The position numbers were made by a program, and so were the translations under genes. From Metellina segmentata (Eukaryota > Arthropoda > Arachnida > Araneae > Tetragnathidae), in assembly GCA_947359465.1 (NCBI GenBank), contig OX375873.1:56763573-56827572 (forward strand): DNA of 64,000 nucleotides. Reading direction: 5' to 3'. Under the pieces are notes generated by a model that had not been told where the DNA came from, made no database searches, and saw nothing but the letters and a program-made list of their open reading frames with translations. This document shows, piece after piece, positions 52,701 through 57,107 of the stretch (position 1 is the stretch's first letter; the number at the start of each line of letters is the position of its first letter).

Positions 52701-55700
52701 TTATTTTTATATGCATAAAATATTAATATATTTTCTTAAATTTCTTTTTACTGAAGAGAATTTAAAAAGTAAAGACCAAAAATGGCTGAATCCATTCAAC
52801 TCCTGGCAAATTTTGGTCCATTTTTAATTAACACTTTTTTTTTTAGATACAGGCAGCCTGGAAAAGTGATATTATAAATCAAAATTTTTTTTACTCAGCA
52901 TGAAGTAATCTAAAGTTTTCAATATTATCCATTTTTTACAAAACGTTTTGAAACTTTAGAGCAAATATTAATGATAATTTATTAAGTAGTAATTAAATAT
53001 TATTGAAAATATGGATTCTTCGATTTGATCATCTTTAAATTCATTTTTTTCTCAAAATGCCATATTAAAAACATCTTATTCTTTTAAGTTTCTATATACC
53101 TATTCTAAGTATTCAACAGATATAACTTCTAGTTGAGATAATTCAATAAATGACAATTTCAAGGTTAGAATTGATGAATGCTATTCATAAAGAAAGTACT
53201 TCCAATCCTCATATTAATGGCCATATGAAAATTTTGACAAGCAAAGCATTGAAACAATATACATCCCAAATATTTCCCCCCACAAATAATAGGAAATATA
53301 TTTTAATTGATATCTTGTTTAAAATTATTAAATATAGTAGCACTATAAAACCAAAAAAAGTTTAGACATGACATGATATTGATAATGAACAGAGTTGACC
53401 ATGCTTGAGTGTGCATCACAGCTTGAAATTCCGATATTTTATGTTGAAGATCGTTAAAAGTCAGTCTTTGAGAAACAGCATCTTTTTAGGGGACTCAATT
53501 AACATTCTAACGAACTCCTACAAAAAAATTTCAGGAATATTTTAACCATGGCTTTTTGAAAGTATTCCTGTCCAAAGTTTTACAAGTTCTCAGACAAAAT
53601 TGTTAAAAATTTATCTAATCTTTAAAAGTGTTATTACTTATTAGTACAAACTGTACATTTAAATTATCATAAGCAGAAAGCCCAACAAATTTTTTTCAAA
53701 TGATCTAAGTGAAGCACTTGAAGAGCTATGTGCCATTCTTGGCAAGCAAGTTTTCGACCCGCCTTTCAAAAAGTCACATTTCTACGAAAACATAATAATT
53801 TTGTAAAATACTAATATGCTATAGTTCAACATATTCCATCGGCCATCATATACTGAATTTAATACAAATAATTGAACATTGTGAGAATACTTTTTTATTG
53901 CCTAAATTTGAACGGATTCAATCAAATTTGATATGAATATAGAACACACTATTAAGAGAGCAGATTTATAATATTGTAAATTGCAACTTGACCTGAACTC
54001 TTGGGTTCATATATAATTCAAAATAACAGAAGTGAAATAAGAAATACAAAAATTAAGGAAATCTTACCATGGGCGAAGACGAACATCATACAAATCTGGA
54101 AAATTCGGTTTCCTGGGTAGTGTTATCCATTTGTTAGCTAAACGTAAAAGTTATCAATATTAGTGAAATTTTGTTACGTAATATTAATAACATGAAAACA
54201 AAGATTGTGGAGCAGTAAAATTTTGTAAAAGTAGATCATGGAAAAAGTAAATACAGATATCATCTAGTACAAACACGCCATCACATTAAAGTGTATGCCA
54301 AAAATCTTACGTAAAGCAGATATTGTGACTTCCTATCTATCCTCTATACAAATCTACACTGTTTGACCAATTATCGCCAAATTTGGTACATTGATTCGTA
54401 AGAACCCAGGGGGTAATTCATGCTACATATATTCTCCGTTTGATTTCTTCTGGGTATTGTTGCAGAGGTAGATAAAAACTACTTGAAATGCCATAGGAAT
54501 AACATTGAGTATTATGATTGCAGATAGAAGATCGAATTATTTTACCAGAATTGCTAAAAATGCCTACCACCCAAAAAACTATTTAAAGAATTTAAATTCT
54601 AATGCTTTAGTTTGAATGTATTTTTTATTTCTTTCCACAATATCAATAATTTTTAAATATTTGACTAATGATATGAAATGATTAAAAACATTTGCTATTC
54701 CATAACTTACATTTTGAAAGGAAACAAGTCTATTTGATGCGAAAAACCCACTCATAATGACATATTACTTTGTCACTGGTATCTGGCAATGACAAAATTA
54801 ATCTATCATATTTTAGTTTTATAACAATATTTTTATTTTTGAAAAAATATCACAAAAGGCACGGGTTTATTTCCTGTCAGCATGTGTATATTTCCACCAA
54901 CTTGAAAAGTCATTGGTTCATACAGAATGATTTCTAGAATTCCATTTTATAAAAATAAATGCATACATTACAAAACGTTTTTGAAAAAGATGGCAATGCC
55001 TTACTTTAAAAGGAGGGTTCAACTAAAATAAAGTTAATGATTTTTAAAAATTTTTGAGGTAAGTTTCCATTACAATTCTTTTCTTTACAACATTCACTTT
55101 TTAAGTTTCAAATTACACTATTTTGGATTGTACTGAAAGCTATACTCAATAGCCAAAAAACAATGTCTACCATTCTAAATAGTTTATATTTTGATACTGG
55201 ATATCTGAATTGTAAAAAATGTGCCACAGAGAATACATTTGAAATGACATGCCAGTTCAAGAAGAGCAAATTTCAAATAAAACGTTATAAAAATCAGAAA
55301 ACTGTTAGTACACATGGTTGAATGAAAGGGGATATTTTAAACAGTAAAAACAAACTCAACACAACATTCTTTGATTCAATTGATGATGGAAAATGTTCCA
55401 GGGCTCTACTCAGTTTGAATTTCTTCAAATCAACAATTTTGATTCCTTTATTGTCACATCTAAAAACCATTTATTACCAGTTTATAAAACTTTTTTAGAA
55501 AAAGCAATTTTTCCAGGTTTCAAGCGGTTTTCCATGAGCATTTTTTAAATTTCCTATAATTGTTTTTCTTCCTCTTTTTTTTTTTTTGATGAACAGCAGC
55601 ACAAAATTAAATGATCACTCAATCACCAATTATATTTTTTCCAGCAATAAAAAATTAAGTCTTGTATAAAATAATTATTCTCATCATATTTGCTATAAGT

Positions 55701-57107
55701 ATTGACAGTGTGAAAGAAACCAAAGTACATCTAAATTAAGACCAAAAAAAGATCTGGACTCATTCAGCAGAGGTGGTATCGTCTCACATTACTTCAAGAA
55801 CAGTTTGGGAGAGATGAATCACAGATTTTTGCTCCCCTCTAAATACAAAAAGGAAAATATACAGATCACTAGGGTCAACTATGACCATCAAAGAGAGTGA
55901 ATCATCTGAAGATTCTTTACCTTGTGATCATGAACCCAGTACTCACTAAAAGGTGAGCCCCTGAGAGGGGAATACATTTTCAGGAGCTAGACAAATTGAC
56001 AACATTCTAACTTAAATGAATAAAAAACTTACCAGGGTAAGTTCGCATGAATCCACCCTGACTTCCAAAGTACTGCCACATTAAATCTGGATTATTTTTA
56101 ACATTGTCTTTGAAGACTACATCCAGAGAAGCACTCCATTTCAATCCATTGAGAATGTCAGTGGCTGAAAGAGGCAAATAACATTTCACACATCATACAC
56201 AAGATCGGTAACTGTAAAAACAAAACAAAGAGTTGAGAACATTTTAACAAGAGCATTTTGTGGAAATATAACTTTTATAATGTGTGCTAAGTTAAATTTG
56301 ACTAAAGACAATGAATAAAAAAATAAACATGAATAATGATTGTGTCCTACATTACCTAATGATTTAGTTTTAATCATGTTATCATGCCCAAATATTATGA
56401 TTGAAATTGCTCCAACTTCTCAACATTTTGAGACAAGTATAAATAGTATGTGCCTGCATGTTTTGCAACAAAATACCTATCTACTTGTATGTTGAAGAGA
56501 AAAATTACAATACAATAAAAAAGGATAACATAATGAAATGAATCATTAATTCATATTTTACAGTTTAAAGAAATTCATTTAACACAATAAAAACCAATTA
56601 GATATAGGATCAAATATGTTGGTTAAATAGGGTTTTTCATAGTAATAAAATTCTTTAATCAATTTTGCAATCTGAAAAAATCCTCAGCTTAGTAATTTTA
56701 CATACCTCTACTAGTTAATGTATTCATAAGTAAACCAAATGATGAATAATTAATCAAATTAGTTATGATAATGGCTAACTTTTCAGTCATAACACTATGA
56801 TAATGGCTAACTTTTCAGTCATAAATAACTTGACTTGGGATTGCATATTTAGTTAAGTAATCAATCAATTGAAAAAAAATTAGTTGATTATGTCTAACAA
56901 TGACTGAGGTATTTTGTTGTGACCACAAAATGTCCAGTAACACTTCAATTCAAACAATATGAAATACTTACACTCTTCAAATATCTCAACAGGAATATGG
57001 ACACCAGAATAAGAGTAATTTACTCCTTTCTTGTACTGCTCATTATAAACAAGTCGATTGTCATTCTCTTCAAACTCTTTCAATTTTACAAATTCCACAT
57101 CAGCTAG
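12388..57107 (-). CDS. CACNA2D3-like: Voltage-gated calcium channel alpha-2/delta subunit, alpha2delta-3/4-like (spliced; 5' exons missing)
   Basis: Auxiliary subunit of high-voltage-activated calcium channels. In the family it is extracellular, membrane-anchored, and promotes surface delivery and synaptic placement of the pore subunit. I assembled 34 exons with consistent phases (948 residues; numbering below starts at the first residue in the window). Residues 1-113 are the end of VWA_N, with VHIP, WQYFGS and DVRLRPWY. Residues about 121-300 are the VWA domain, with MIDAS D129-S-S-G-S133, [12 protein letters not shown] and a third-loop SDGG. Residues about 300-500 are Cache-like ([21 protein letters not shown]). 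Residues about 505-904 are the cysteine-rich alpha2/delta region ([33 protein letters not shown]). Residues 905-948 end in a hydrophobic segment. The family is usually about 1,100-1,200 residues, so some 150-250 N-terminal residues lie upstream. Family assignment is firm; the exact orthologue is inferred. Confidence 0.95.
12855..13942 (+). pseudogene. Jerky/Tigger (CENP-B-like) transposase pseudogene
   Basis: The N-terminal helix-turn-helix is recognisable ([33 protein letters not shown]). After several stops and frameshifts the DDE core reappears: [13 protein letters not shown], then [14 protein letters not shown] with a catalytic Asp, [17 protein letters not shown] with the third Asp, and [13 protein letters not shown]. 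The segment for the first catalytic Asp is not recognisable. A G10 homopolymer at about 12992 and a T tract follow the HTH. It cannot encode an active enzyme. Confidence 0.88.
14075..14373. repeat. Interspersed repeat inside the Tigger element (second copy at 58.8 kb)
   Basis: Shares a colinear segment with 58805-59055: AATTACAATTT, CTCAAAAG, GGAAATTTT, TTCCAGAATTAAAAA, GAGAATTCC and GGTTCTGT. This copy starts at a GC-rich hairpin (14075-14107, 12-bp arms). No coding capacity; family unknown. Confidence 0.6.
16178..16260 (-). CDS. alpha2delta exon 33 (residues 877-904)
   Basis: Encodes [20 protein letters not shown] and KCYYFSQD, the conserved C...RYRRRPDxC motif near the delta C-terminus. 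Acceptor TTTTTCAG, donor GAT/GTAAGT; exits in phase 0. Confidence 0.96.
16952..17535 (+). mobile_element. Internally deleted mariner element
   Basis: Inverted ends CAAGGGCTGTTCAATAAAGA (left) and its imperfect complement ending GCCCTTG (right), with TA at 16950-16951 and 17536-17537. After the ATG at 17125 the sequence matches the N-terminus of mariner transposases (MDVTR, then KFCFRLKKS and [14 protein letters not shown]), but it has stops and lacks the DDE core. About 0.58 kb against about 1.3 kb for a full mariner. Confidence 0.82.
17988..18022. repeat. (CA)n microsatellite
   Basis: Two short CA tracts separated by TTGTTTTA, in the intron just downstream of exon 32. Confidence 0.8.
18117..18232 (-). 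CDS. alpha2delta exon 32 (residues 838-876)
   Basis: Encodes [20 protein letters not shown] and then [19 protein letters not shown], equal to IPSSNLFMVVVDSSCLCE of the family, with the CxxLxC cysteines kept in variant spacing. Acceptor CTTCTCAG, donor G/GTATGT. A (CA)n tract lies about 95 nt downstream in the intron. Confidence 0.94.
18525..20292 (+). mobile_element. hAT transposon relic (GTF2IRD2/FAM200-type)
   Basis: The left end AAGTGGTCATCAAACTGCGG resembles hAT termini. The right side ends TTTGGCTCTATTGACTAATG then GCAAATACCAATG. It encloses a decayed hAT transposase. Exact ends and the 8-bp duplication are not clear. Confidence 0.65.
19010..20115 (+). pseudogene. hAT transposase pseudogene
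   Basis: With stops and frameshifts, the translation follows hAT transposases of the GTF2IRD2/FAM200 group: a segment with [48 protein letters not shown], an [14 protein letters not shown] segment, and the C-terminal dimerisation region [20 protein letters not shown] followed by [13 protein letters not shown]. The first half of the protein is missing. Confidence 0.8.
20773..20895 (+). repeat. MITE fragment, one end (full copy at 58.4-58.7 kb)
   Basis: CAGCTATAGTCTACGTTTAT, GGTGGCAACGGCC, GCACTTCTAATGTTGCCAAG and GAAAGAATTCTTTC match the termini of the element at 58427-58738. It lies inside the Harbinger element. Confidence 0.7.
21361..21573 (-). CDS. MADF-like (Myb/SANT-related) protein of a Harbinger element
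   Basis: A 70-residue [23 protein letters not shown], then YKNKT and [13 protein letters not shown] have the MADF pattern: an opening aromatic, a central LW, YK, and a helix with an amphipathic spacing. PIF/Harbinger elements encode a MADF/Myb-like partner that helps the transposase bind DNA and enter the nucleus. The ORF may be only the first exon or a truncated version, as full partners are longer. Confidence 0.65.
   Translation of the reverse strand: MVKFVTACVEQECLWNVKSSLYKNKTSHAVAIDELEKAMEIPEFHEKEIKQKLKTIGKYFVSILKLAGIN
22164..22319 (-). CDS. alpha2delta exon 31 (residues 786-837)
   Basis: The longest coding exon (156 nt). Encodes [20 protein letters not shown], then [20 protein letters not shown] and [20 protein letters not shown] matches ACEDCSKSF and LDCGNCSRIF of vertebrate delta regions. 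Acceptor TTTGCAG, donor AG/GTACAT; exits in phase 2. Confidence 0.95.
22394..22420 (-). CDS. alpha2delta exon 30, 27-nt microexon (residues 777-785)
   Basis: Encodes SYLKYWFL between split Trp and Ser codons. Its length is a multiple of three and it enters and leaves in phase 2, so skipping it keeps the frame. Acceptor TTTACAG and donor AG/GTAAGT are both strong. It fits the position between exons 29 and 31 but has no family motif of its own. Confidence 0.85.
23342..23402. repeat. Two-copy tandem repeat, about 31 bp
   Basis: Two adjacent copies of attattacattttaaaattt followed by agatgaatg. Intronic. Confidence 0.75.
23537..23595 (-). CDS. alpha2delta exon 29 (residues 758-776)
   Basis: Encodes [20 protein letters not shown], the aromatic segment aligned with PYNAFLSAVKWIMTEL of alpha2delta-3. 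Acceptor TTTTAG, donor TG/GTAAGA; exits in phase 2. Confidence 0.94.
23688..23763 (-). CDS. alpha2delta exon 28 (residues 732-757)
   Basis: Encodes [20 protein letters not shown] followed by FRTSNI. FNYEDRC corresponds to LYDYQAMC of vertebrate proteins. Acceptor CTTCAG, donor ATT/GTGAGT; exits in phase 0. Confidence 0.94.
23764..24639. other. Intron, no insertion recognised
   Basis: AT-rich intron between exons 28 and 27 of the alpha2delta gene. No repeat end or ORF seen. Confidence 0.5.
24640..24710 (-). CDS. alpha2delta exon 27 (residues 709-731)
   Basis: Encodes [20 protein letters not shown] and IYV. Family counterpart: TGDFFGEIEGAVMNKLL. Acceptor TTCTAG, donor AG/GTATAC; exits in phase 2. 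Confidence 0.95.
24819..24893 (-). CDS. alpha2delta exon 26 (residues 684-708)
   Basis: Encodes [20 protein letters not shown] and DLWTV, matching VNCYLIDNNGFILVSED of alpha2delta-3. Phase 0 on both sides. The donor GTG/GTTTGT is atypical (T at intron position 3), but frame continuity into exon 27 supports it. Confidence 0.95.
25023..25117 (-). CDS. alpha2delta exon 25 (residues 652-683)
   Basis: Encodes [20 protein letters not shown] and then [22 protein letters not shown] aligns with VVGIKIDVNSWI of alpha2delta-1. Enters in phase 1 and exits in phase 0; acceptor TTAG, donor GTT/GTAAGT. Confidence 0.96.
25681..25770 (-). CDS. alpha2delta exon 24 (residues 622-651)
   Basis: Encodes [20 protein letters not shown] followed by [10 protein letters not shown]. 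It leads into the conserved PAVVG motif completed by the next exon. Acceptor TTTATAG, donor G/GTAATT. An NQS sequon is present. Confidence 0.95.
25927..25960. repeat. Perfect 15-bp hairpin
   Basis: atgttaatagtgagt and its exact complement are separated by four bases. It is in the intron between exons 24 and 23; function unknown. Confidence 0.7.
26033..26550. repeat. Dispersed repeat with GC-rich start
   Basis: Begins ACTAGGGGGCTCATCCCCCA then GCTCGCTTATGCTCGCC and AACCCCCGGGG, a G/C-rich foldable block unlike the surrounding AT-rich intron. The last bases of the window (CACTGGGGG) look like the start of another copy. Family unknown. Confidence 0.45.
26920..27023 (-). CDS. alpha2delta exon 23 (residues 587-621)
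   Basis: Encodes [20 protein letters not shown] followed by [15 protein letters not shown], equal to the family SFYKRSLDNDNYVFTAPY. A second AG four bases downstream would break the frame, so TTAG/TGAGG is the acceptor. Donor T/GTAAGT. Confidence 0.94.
27409..27449. repeat. (TA)n microsatellite
   Basis: About 20 TA units in the intron between exons 23 and 22. Confidence 0.9.
27939..28001 (-). CDS. alpha2delta exon 22 (residues 566-586)
   Basis: Encodes [20 protein letters not shown], matching VKARFVVTDGGITRVYP of alpha2delta-1. Acceptor TTTTAG, donor GA/GTAAGT; exits in phase 2. Confidence 0.96.
28091..28184 (-). CDS. alpha2delta exon 21 (residues 535-565)
   Basis: Encodes [20 protein letters not shown] followed by [12 protein letters not shown]. 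The YW corresponds to the VQNYWSKQ and IEAYWTSL motif. Acceptor TTTTCAG, donor AG/GTAAGC; exits in phase 2. Confidence 0.95.
28270..28358 (-). CDS. alpha2delta exon 20 (residues 505-534)
   Basis: Encodes [20 protein letters not shown] followed by [10 protein letters not shown]. It opens the C-terminal alpha2/delta domain. The following Cys is split over the junction and corresponds to the conserved NPxC/LLQC position. Acceptor TTGTAG, donor T/GTGAGT. Confidence 0.95.
28359..29342. other. Intron, no insertion recognised
   Basis: Intron between exons 20 and 19. AT-rich, with an 85-codon ORF at 29060-29317 that shows no protein-like features. Confidence 0.5.
29343..29391 (-). CDS. alpha2delta exon 19 (residues 489-504)
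   Basis: A 49-nt exon encoding [17 protein letters not shown]. The last residues join the next exon to form APWKYC, which matches APRDYC and ADEWSYC of vertebrate paralogues. Acceptor CTTTAG, donor TG/GTAAAT. Confidence 0.93.
30443..30550. repeat. Imperfect palindrome, about 105 bp
   Basis: TTTAAAGATAATGAGGGTAAGA pairs with TCTTACCCTTCATTATCTTTAAA further on, and the inner GTAGAACAATT pairs with AATTGTTCTAC. An intronic foldback, possibly a small MITE. Confidence 0.65.
30895..30962 (-). CDS. alpha2delta exon 18 (residues 466-488)
   Basis: Encodes [20 protein letters not shown] followed by FTTG. SLALVLPTY in alpha2delta-1 is the counterpart. Acceptor TTTCACAG, donor G/GTAAGT; exits in phase 1. 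Confidence 0.95.
31439..31500 (-). CDS. alpha2delta exon 17 (residues 446-465)
   Basis: Encodes [20 protein letters not shown], corresponding to the NDYYYTDIKGTPFSLGVAL region of vertebrate alpha2delta-3. Contains an NKT sequon. Acceptor TTTACAG, donor TC/GTAAGT; exits in phase 2. Confidence 0.95.
31588..31659 (-). CDS. alpha2delta exon 16 (residues 422-445)
   Basis: Encodes [20 protein letters not shown] and MPTG, matching LRNAMVNRKTGKFSMEVKK of the family. Phase 0 on both sides; acceptor TTTACAG, donor GGA/GTAAGT. Confidence 0.94.
31711..31748. repeat. (TA)n microsatellite
   Basis: TA tract within the 132-nt intron between exons 16 and 15. Confidence 0.9.
31792..31863 (-). CDS. alpha2delta exon 15 (residues 398-421)
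   Basis: Encodes [20 protein letters not shown] and AKEE, corresponding to the VTLDFLDAELEND segment of alpha2delta-1. Phase 0 on both sides; acceptor TTTTAG, donor GAG/GTATGG. A (TA)n tract lies about 45 nt downstream in the intron. Confidence 0.95.
31961..32035 (-). CDS. alpha2delta exon 14 (residues 373-397)
   Basis: Encodes [20 protein letters not shown] and NLKTE, the Cache-domain core (family GYAFAITNNGYILTHPEL). Phase 0 on both sides; acceptor TTCAG, donor GAG/GTATGG. Confidence 0.96.
32340..32414 (-). CDS. alpha2delta exon 13 (residues 348-372)
   Basis: Encodes [17 protein letters not shown] and LDCEPSYE, matching LGVMGVDVSLEDI of alpha2delta-1. This opens the Cache domain. Phase 0 on both sides. 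The donor GAG/GTATTG is unusually weak. Confidence 0.95.
32900..33010. repeat. Dispersed repeat fragment (related copy at 61.85 kb)
   Basis: GGTTTTATG, CATATTTGGCCATGCTG, CCTAACA and AATAGACA match the colinear segment at 61848-61925. Family unknown. Confidence 0.45.
33326..33435 (+). repeat. tRNA-derived SINE, second family
   Basis: A-box-like TGGCTTAGTGTG and B-box GGTTCAATTCC lie 50 bp apart in a tRNA-like head, followed by unrelated sequence. The head resembles the minus-strand sequence at 62516-62680. No intact tRNA cloverleaf is expected. Confidence 0.6.
34274..34330 (-). CDS. alpha2delta exon 12 (residues 329-347)
   Basis: Encodes [19 protein letters not shown], matching the family GLVITGTLPVFN. 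Contains an NRT sequon. Phase 0 on both sides; acceptor TTTTCAG, donor GGT/GTAAGT. Confidence 0.96.
34471..34554 (-). CDS. alpha2delta exon 11 (residues 301-328)
   Basis: Encodes [20 protein letters not shown] and then TNFYLDAM. EYLxVLSRP and WTNVYLDA are conserved family motifs at the VWA-Cache junction. Phase 0 on both sides; acceptor TTTTAG, donor ATG/GTAAGT. Confidence 0.96.
34903..35530. repeat. Dispersed repeat family H, two units
   Basis: Opens with a GACTTACAGTAATGTAATTT then TGCACACAGG segment that matches 63087-63115. It contains two copies of a motif encoding about [20 protein letters not shown] (35215-35290 and 35450-35520). Similar motifs occur at 48990-49060 and 63340-63405. 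It may derive from a decayed Helitron or retroelement, but I cannot place it. Confidence 0.55.
36455..37150. repeat. Local inverted plus direct duplication
   Basis: Two direct copies of about 180 bp (36612-36794 and 36966-37149) are roughly 90 percent alike; they share ATCTGCATGCAGCAATTCAT. An inverted pair of about 85 bp (36457-36540 and 36873-36962) flanks the first copy. Intronic, no ORF. Confidence 0.75.
37457..37506 (-). CDS. alpha2delta exon 10 (residues 284-300)
   Basis: A 50-nt exon encoding [17 protein letters not shown], equivalent to GYYTQISTLADTQENV of vertebrate alpha2delta-4. It follows the longest intron in the gene (6.2 kb), which holds a triple transposon nest. Donor CAA/GTAACA. 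Confidence 0.94.
37848..38422 (-). pseudogene. Tc1 transposase pseudogene, C-terminal part
   Basis: Translation in two frames gives the Tc1 catalytic domain: a GQVYV stretch, [55 protein letters not shown] with the second Asp, and [19 protein letters not shown], where Glu of the usual LNxIE is Val. Then [18 protein letters not shown] and LQAVLNANG. The reading frame upstream resumes at 41457 with a DEN motif, showing that the insertion cut the gene. Confidence 0.85.
39893..41227 (-). mobile_element. Mariner element, full length but inactive
   Basis: 1,335 bp with inverted ends of about 30 bp (CGAGGGTCATTTTTAAAGTA on the right; a diverged CGGGGGTAATATTTTAAGTA on the left) and TA at 39891-39892 and 41228-41229. 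Nested inside the unclassified element at 38423-41456. Confidence 0.92.
39992..41059 (-). pseudogene. Mariner transposase pseudogene (SETMAR-like)
   Basis: Starts [20 protein letters not shown], shifts frame in an A tract near 40990, and continues with [27 protein letters not shown]-type HTH motifs and [20 protein letters not shown]. It shifts again in a C-rich run near 40685, then [12 protein letters not shown] carries the first catalytic Asp and [20 protein letters not shown] follows. The second Asp is Asn (LLHNN instead of LLHDN). The third is kept in [13 protein letters not shown]. It ends VYGDYVEN. Frameshifts plus the D-to-N change make it inactive. Confidence 0.92.
42290..42830. repeat. 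Tandem and inverted hAT-like end repeats
   Basis: GCGACATCGACAGCAAAACA-type motifs recur at about 42300, 42443 and 42600, with ATTTCTTAAAACTGGTTTAG CAACTAGT between them (period about 145-160 bp). Inverted versions (ACATCGACGTCGCATCC) occur at 42646 and 42805. The GATGCGACATCGATG type of end is common in hAT elements. Several nested or tandem non-autonomous copies are likely. Confidence 0.6.
43686..43764 (-). CDS. alpha2delta exon 9 (residues 258-283)
   Basis: Encodes [20 protein letters not shown] and IACSNRG, equal to VRVFTYLIGRE...WIACNNKG of the family. This is the last strand and helix of VWA. Enters in phase 0 and exits in phase 1; donor AGAG/GTAAAT. Confidence 0.96.
43914..44824 (+). 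mobile_element. Internally deleted pogo/Tigger element
   Basis: Inverted ends CAGTACAACTCGCTTATAAC (left) and CAGTCAAACTCACTTATAAC (right, read inward) with TA at 43912-43913 and 44825-44826. A remnant at about 44530-44640 reads [20 protein letters not shown] and [17 protein letters not shown], the C-terminal tail typical of Tigger transposases. The catalytic core is missing. Confidence 0.82.
45115..45159. repeat. Perfect 20-bp hairpin
   Basis: tagaaagctataaaaatatt and its exact complement flank a five-base loop. It is in the intron between exons 9 and 8; no known role. Confidence 0.75.
45356..45662 (-). repeat. tRNA-derived SINE, copy 4
   Basis: Same family as 2193-2527: GTACTAGAGCAATACAATTG on the tail side, GGCAACACCTGAGCTGGCAT, CACCATACGCTTACA, and a B-box complement GGATTCGAACC. 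It ends in the tRNA-like head near 45660. More diverged than copy 2. Confidence 0.82.
45952..46074 (-). CDS. alpha2delta exon 8 (residues 217-257)
   Basis: Encodes [20 protein letters not shown] followed by [25 protein letters not shown] is the third VWA metal-site loop; [10 protein letters not shown] matches SLCNQAIMLISDG of vertebrate paralogues. One N-glycosylation sequon (NRT). Both ends are phase 0; donor AGT/GTAAGT. Confidence 0.96.
46075..47268. other. Intron, no firm feature
   Basis: Between exons 8 and 7. A short stretch at 46645-46705 (ACAACCCGGTTATTATGG then CTTAACTCGGATATAAGG) recalls pogo/Tigger ends but has no partner, so I do not call it. Confidence 0.4.
47269..47358 (-). CDS. 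alpha2delta exon 7 (residues 187-216)
   Basis: Encodes [20 protein letters not shown] and then [10 protein letters not shown], the VWA helix and loop that carry the second MIDAS site in other VWA domains. Both ends are phase 0. Acceptor TTTCAG; the donor AAAA/GTATGA is weak. Confidence 0.94.
47460..47528 (-). CDS. alpha2delta exon 6 (residues 164-186)
   Basis: Encodes [20 protein letters not shown] and NKQ, matching FNSNAQDVSCFQHLVQAN of human alpha2delta-1. Both ends are phase 0. Acceptor TTTTCAG, donor CAG/GTGAAT. Confidence 0.96.
48180..48340 (-). pseudogene. Possible decayed coding fragment
   Basis: On the minus strand, after small frameshifts, a protein-like run appears: a [20 protein letters not shown] segment then [18 protein letters not shown]. 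It resembles transposon-encoded proteins in style, but I cannot name the family. Intronic. Confidence 0.3.
48435..49499. mobile_element. Possible non-autonomous DNA element
   Basis: The left end CATGGTTTCCACAACTTTAT with TTCAAGGACTTTT, and the right end read inward CAGGGTTCCCACAGTCCTTG with AAAGTAC, form an imperfect inverted repeat about 1.06 kb apart. The inside includes a family H motif (48990-49060) and short ORFs without recognisable domains. Confidence 0.4.
49889..49988 (-). CDS. alpha2delta exon 5 (residues 130-163)
   Basis: Completes the MIDAS motif D-S-S-G-S and continues with [17 protein letters not shown] and [11 protein letters not shown], the first helix and second strand of the VWA domain. 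Acceptor TGTAG, donor TCG/GTATGT. Exits in phase 0. Confidence 0.96.
49989..52479. other. Intron, nothing recognised
   Basis: 2.5-kb intron between exons 5 and 4. No transposon ends or protein-like sequence that I could support. A C9 homopolymer sits near 51358. Confidence 0.45.
52480..52530 (-). CDS. alpha2delta exon 4 (residues 113-129)
   Basis: A 51-nt exon encoding [16 protein letters not shown]. It is the first beta strand of the VWA domain and ends at the MIDAS aspartate. SPKDMLIL matches the family [10 protein letters not shown]. Acceptor CTAG, donor TC/GTAAGT. The next residue is split across the junction. Confidence 0.96.
52531..54067. other. Intron, nothing recognised
   Basis: 1.5-kb AT-rich intron between exons 4 and 3. 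A 71-codon ORF at 53150-53365 has no recognisable motif. Confidence 0.45.
54068..54137 (-). CDS. alpha2delta exon 3 (residues 90-112)
   Basis: Encodes [19 protein letters not shown] followed by RLRPW. The DVRxRPWY motif corresponds to the RRR stretch of alpha2delta-1 that is linked to gabapentinoid binding; here the middle arginine is leucine. Acceptor GTTTAG, donor GTAAGA; exits in phase 2 within the Trp codon. Confidence 0.95.
54138..56032. other. Intron, nothing recognised
   Basis: 1.9-kb intron between exons 3 and 2. AT-rich with homopolymer runs; no repeat ends seen. Confidence 0.45.
56033..56164 (-). CDS. alpha2delta exon 2 (residues 46-89)
   Basis: Encodes [18 protein letters not shown] and then [19 protein letters not shown]. 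This is the highly conserved segment before the VWA domain; human alpha2delta-3 has a very similar WQYFGS...YPG. The acceptor is a pyrimidine-rich CTTTCAG and the donor is CCTG/GTAAGT. It joins exon 1 in phase 1 and exon 3 in phase 1. Confidence 0.96.
56770..56825. repeat. Two-copy tandem repeat
   Basis: ATAATGGCTAACTTTTCAGT with CATAA occurs twice about 34 bp apart, in the intron between exons 2 and 1. Confidence 0.8.
56972..57107 (-). CDS. alpha2delta exon 1 of window (residues 1-45)
   Basis: Encodes the end of the VWA_N region, from LADVEFVKL to [14 protein letters not shown] matches the VQIPTN/VHIPTD motif of vertebrate alpha2delta proteins. The donor is GT-AAGT after a phase-1 T. The acceptor is uncertain: TTAAG at 57108-57109 gives phase 0, but a second AG four bases into the exon is possible. 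An upstream exon must exist, because the family has about 200 more N-terminal residues. Confidence 0.85.
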
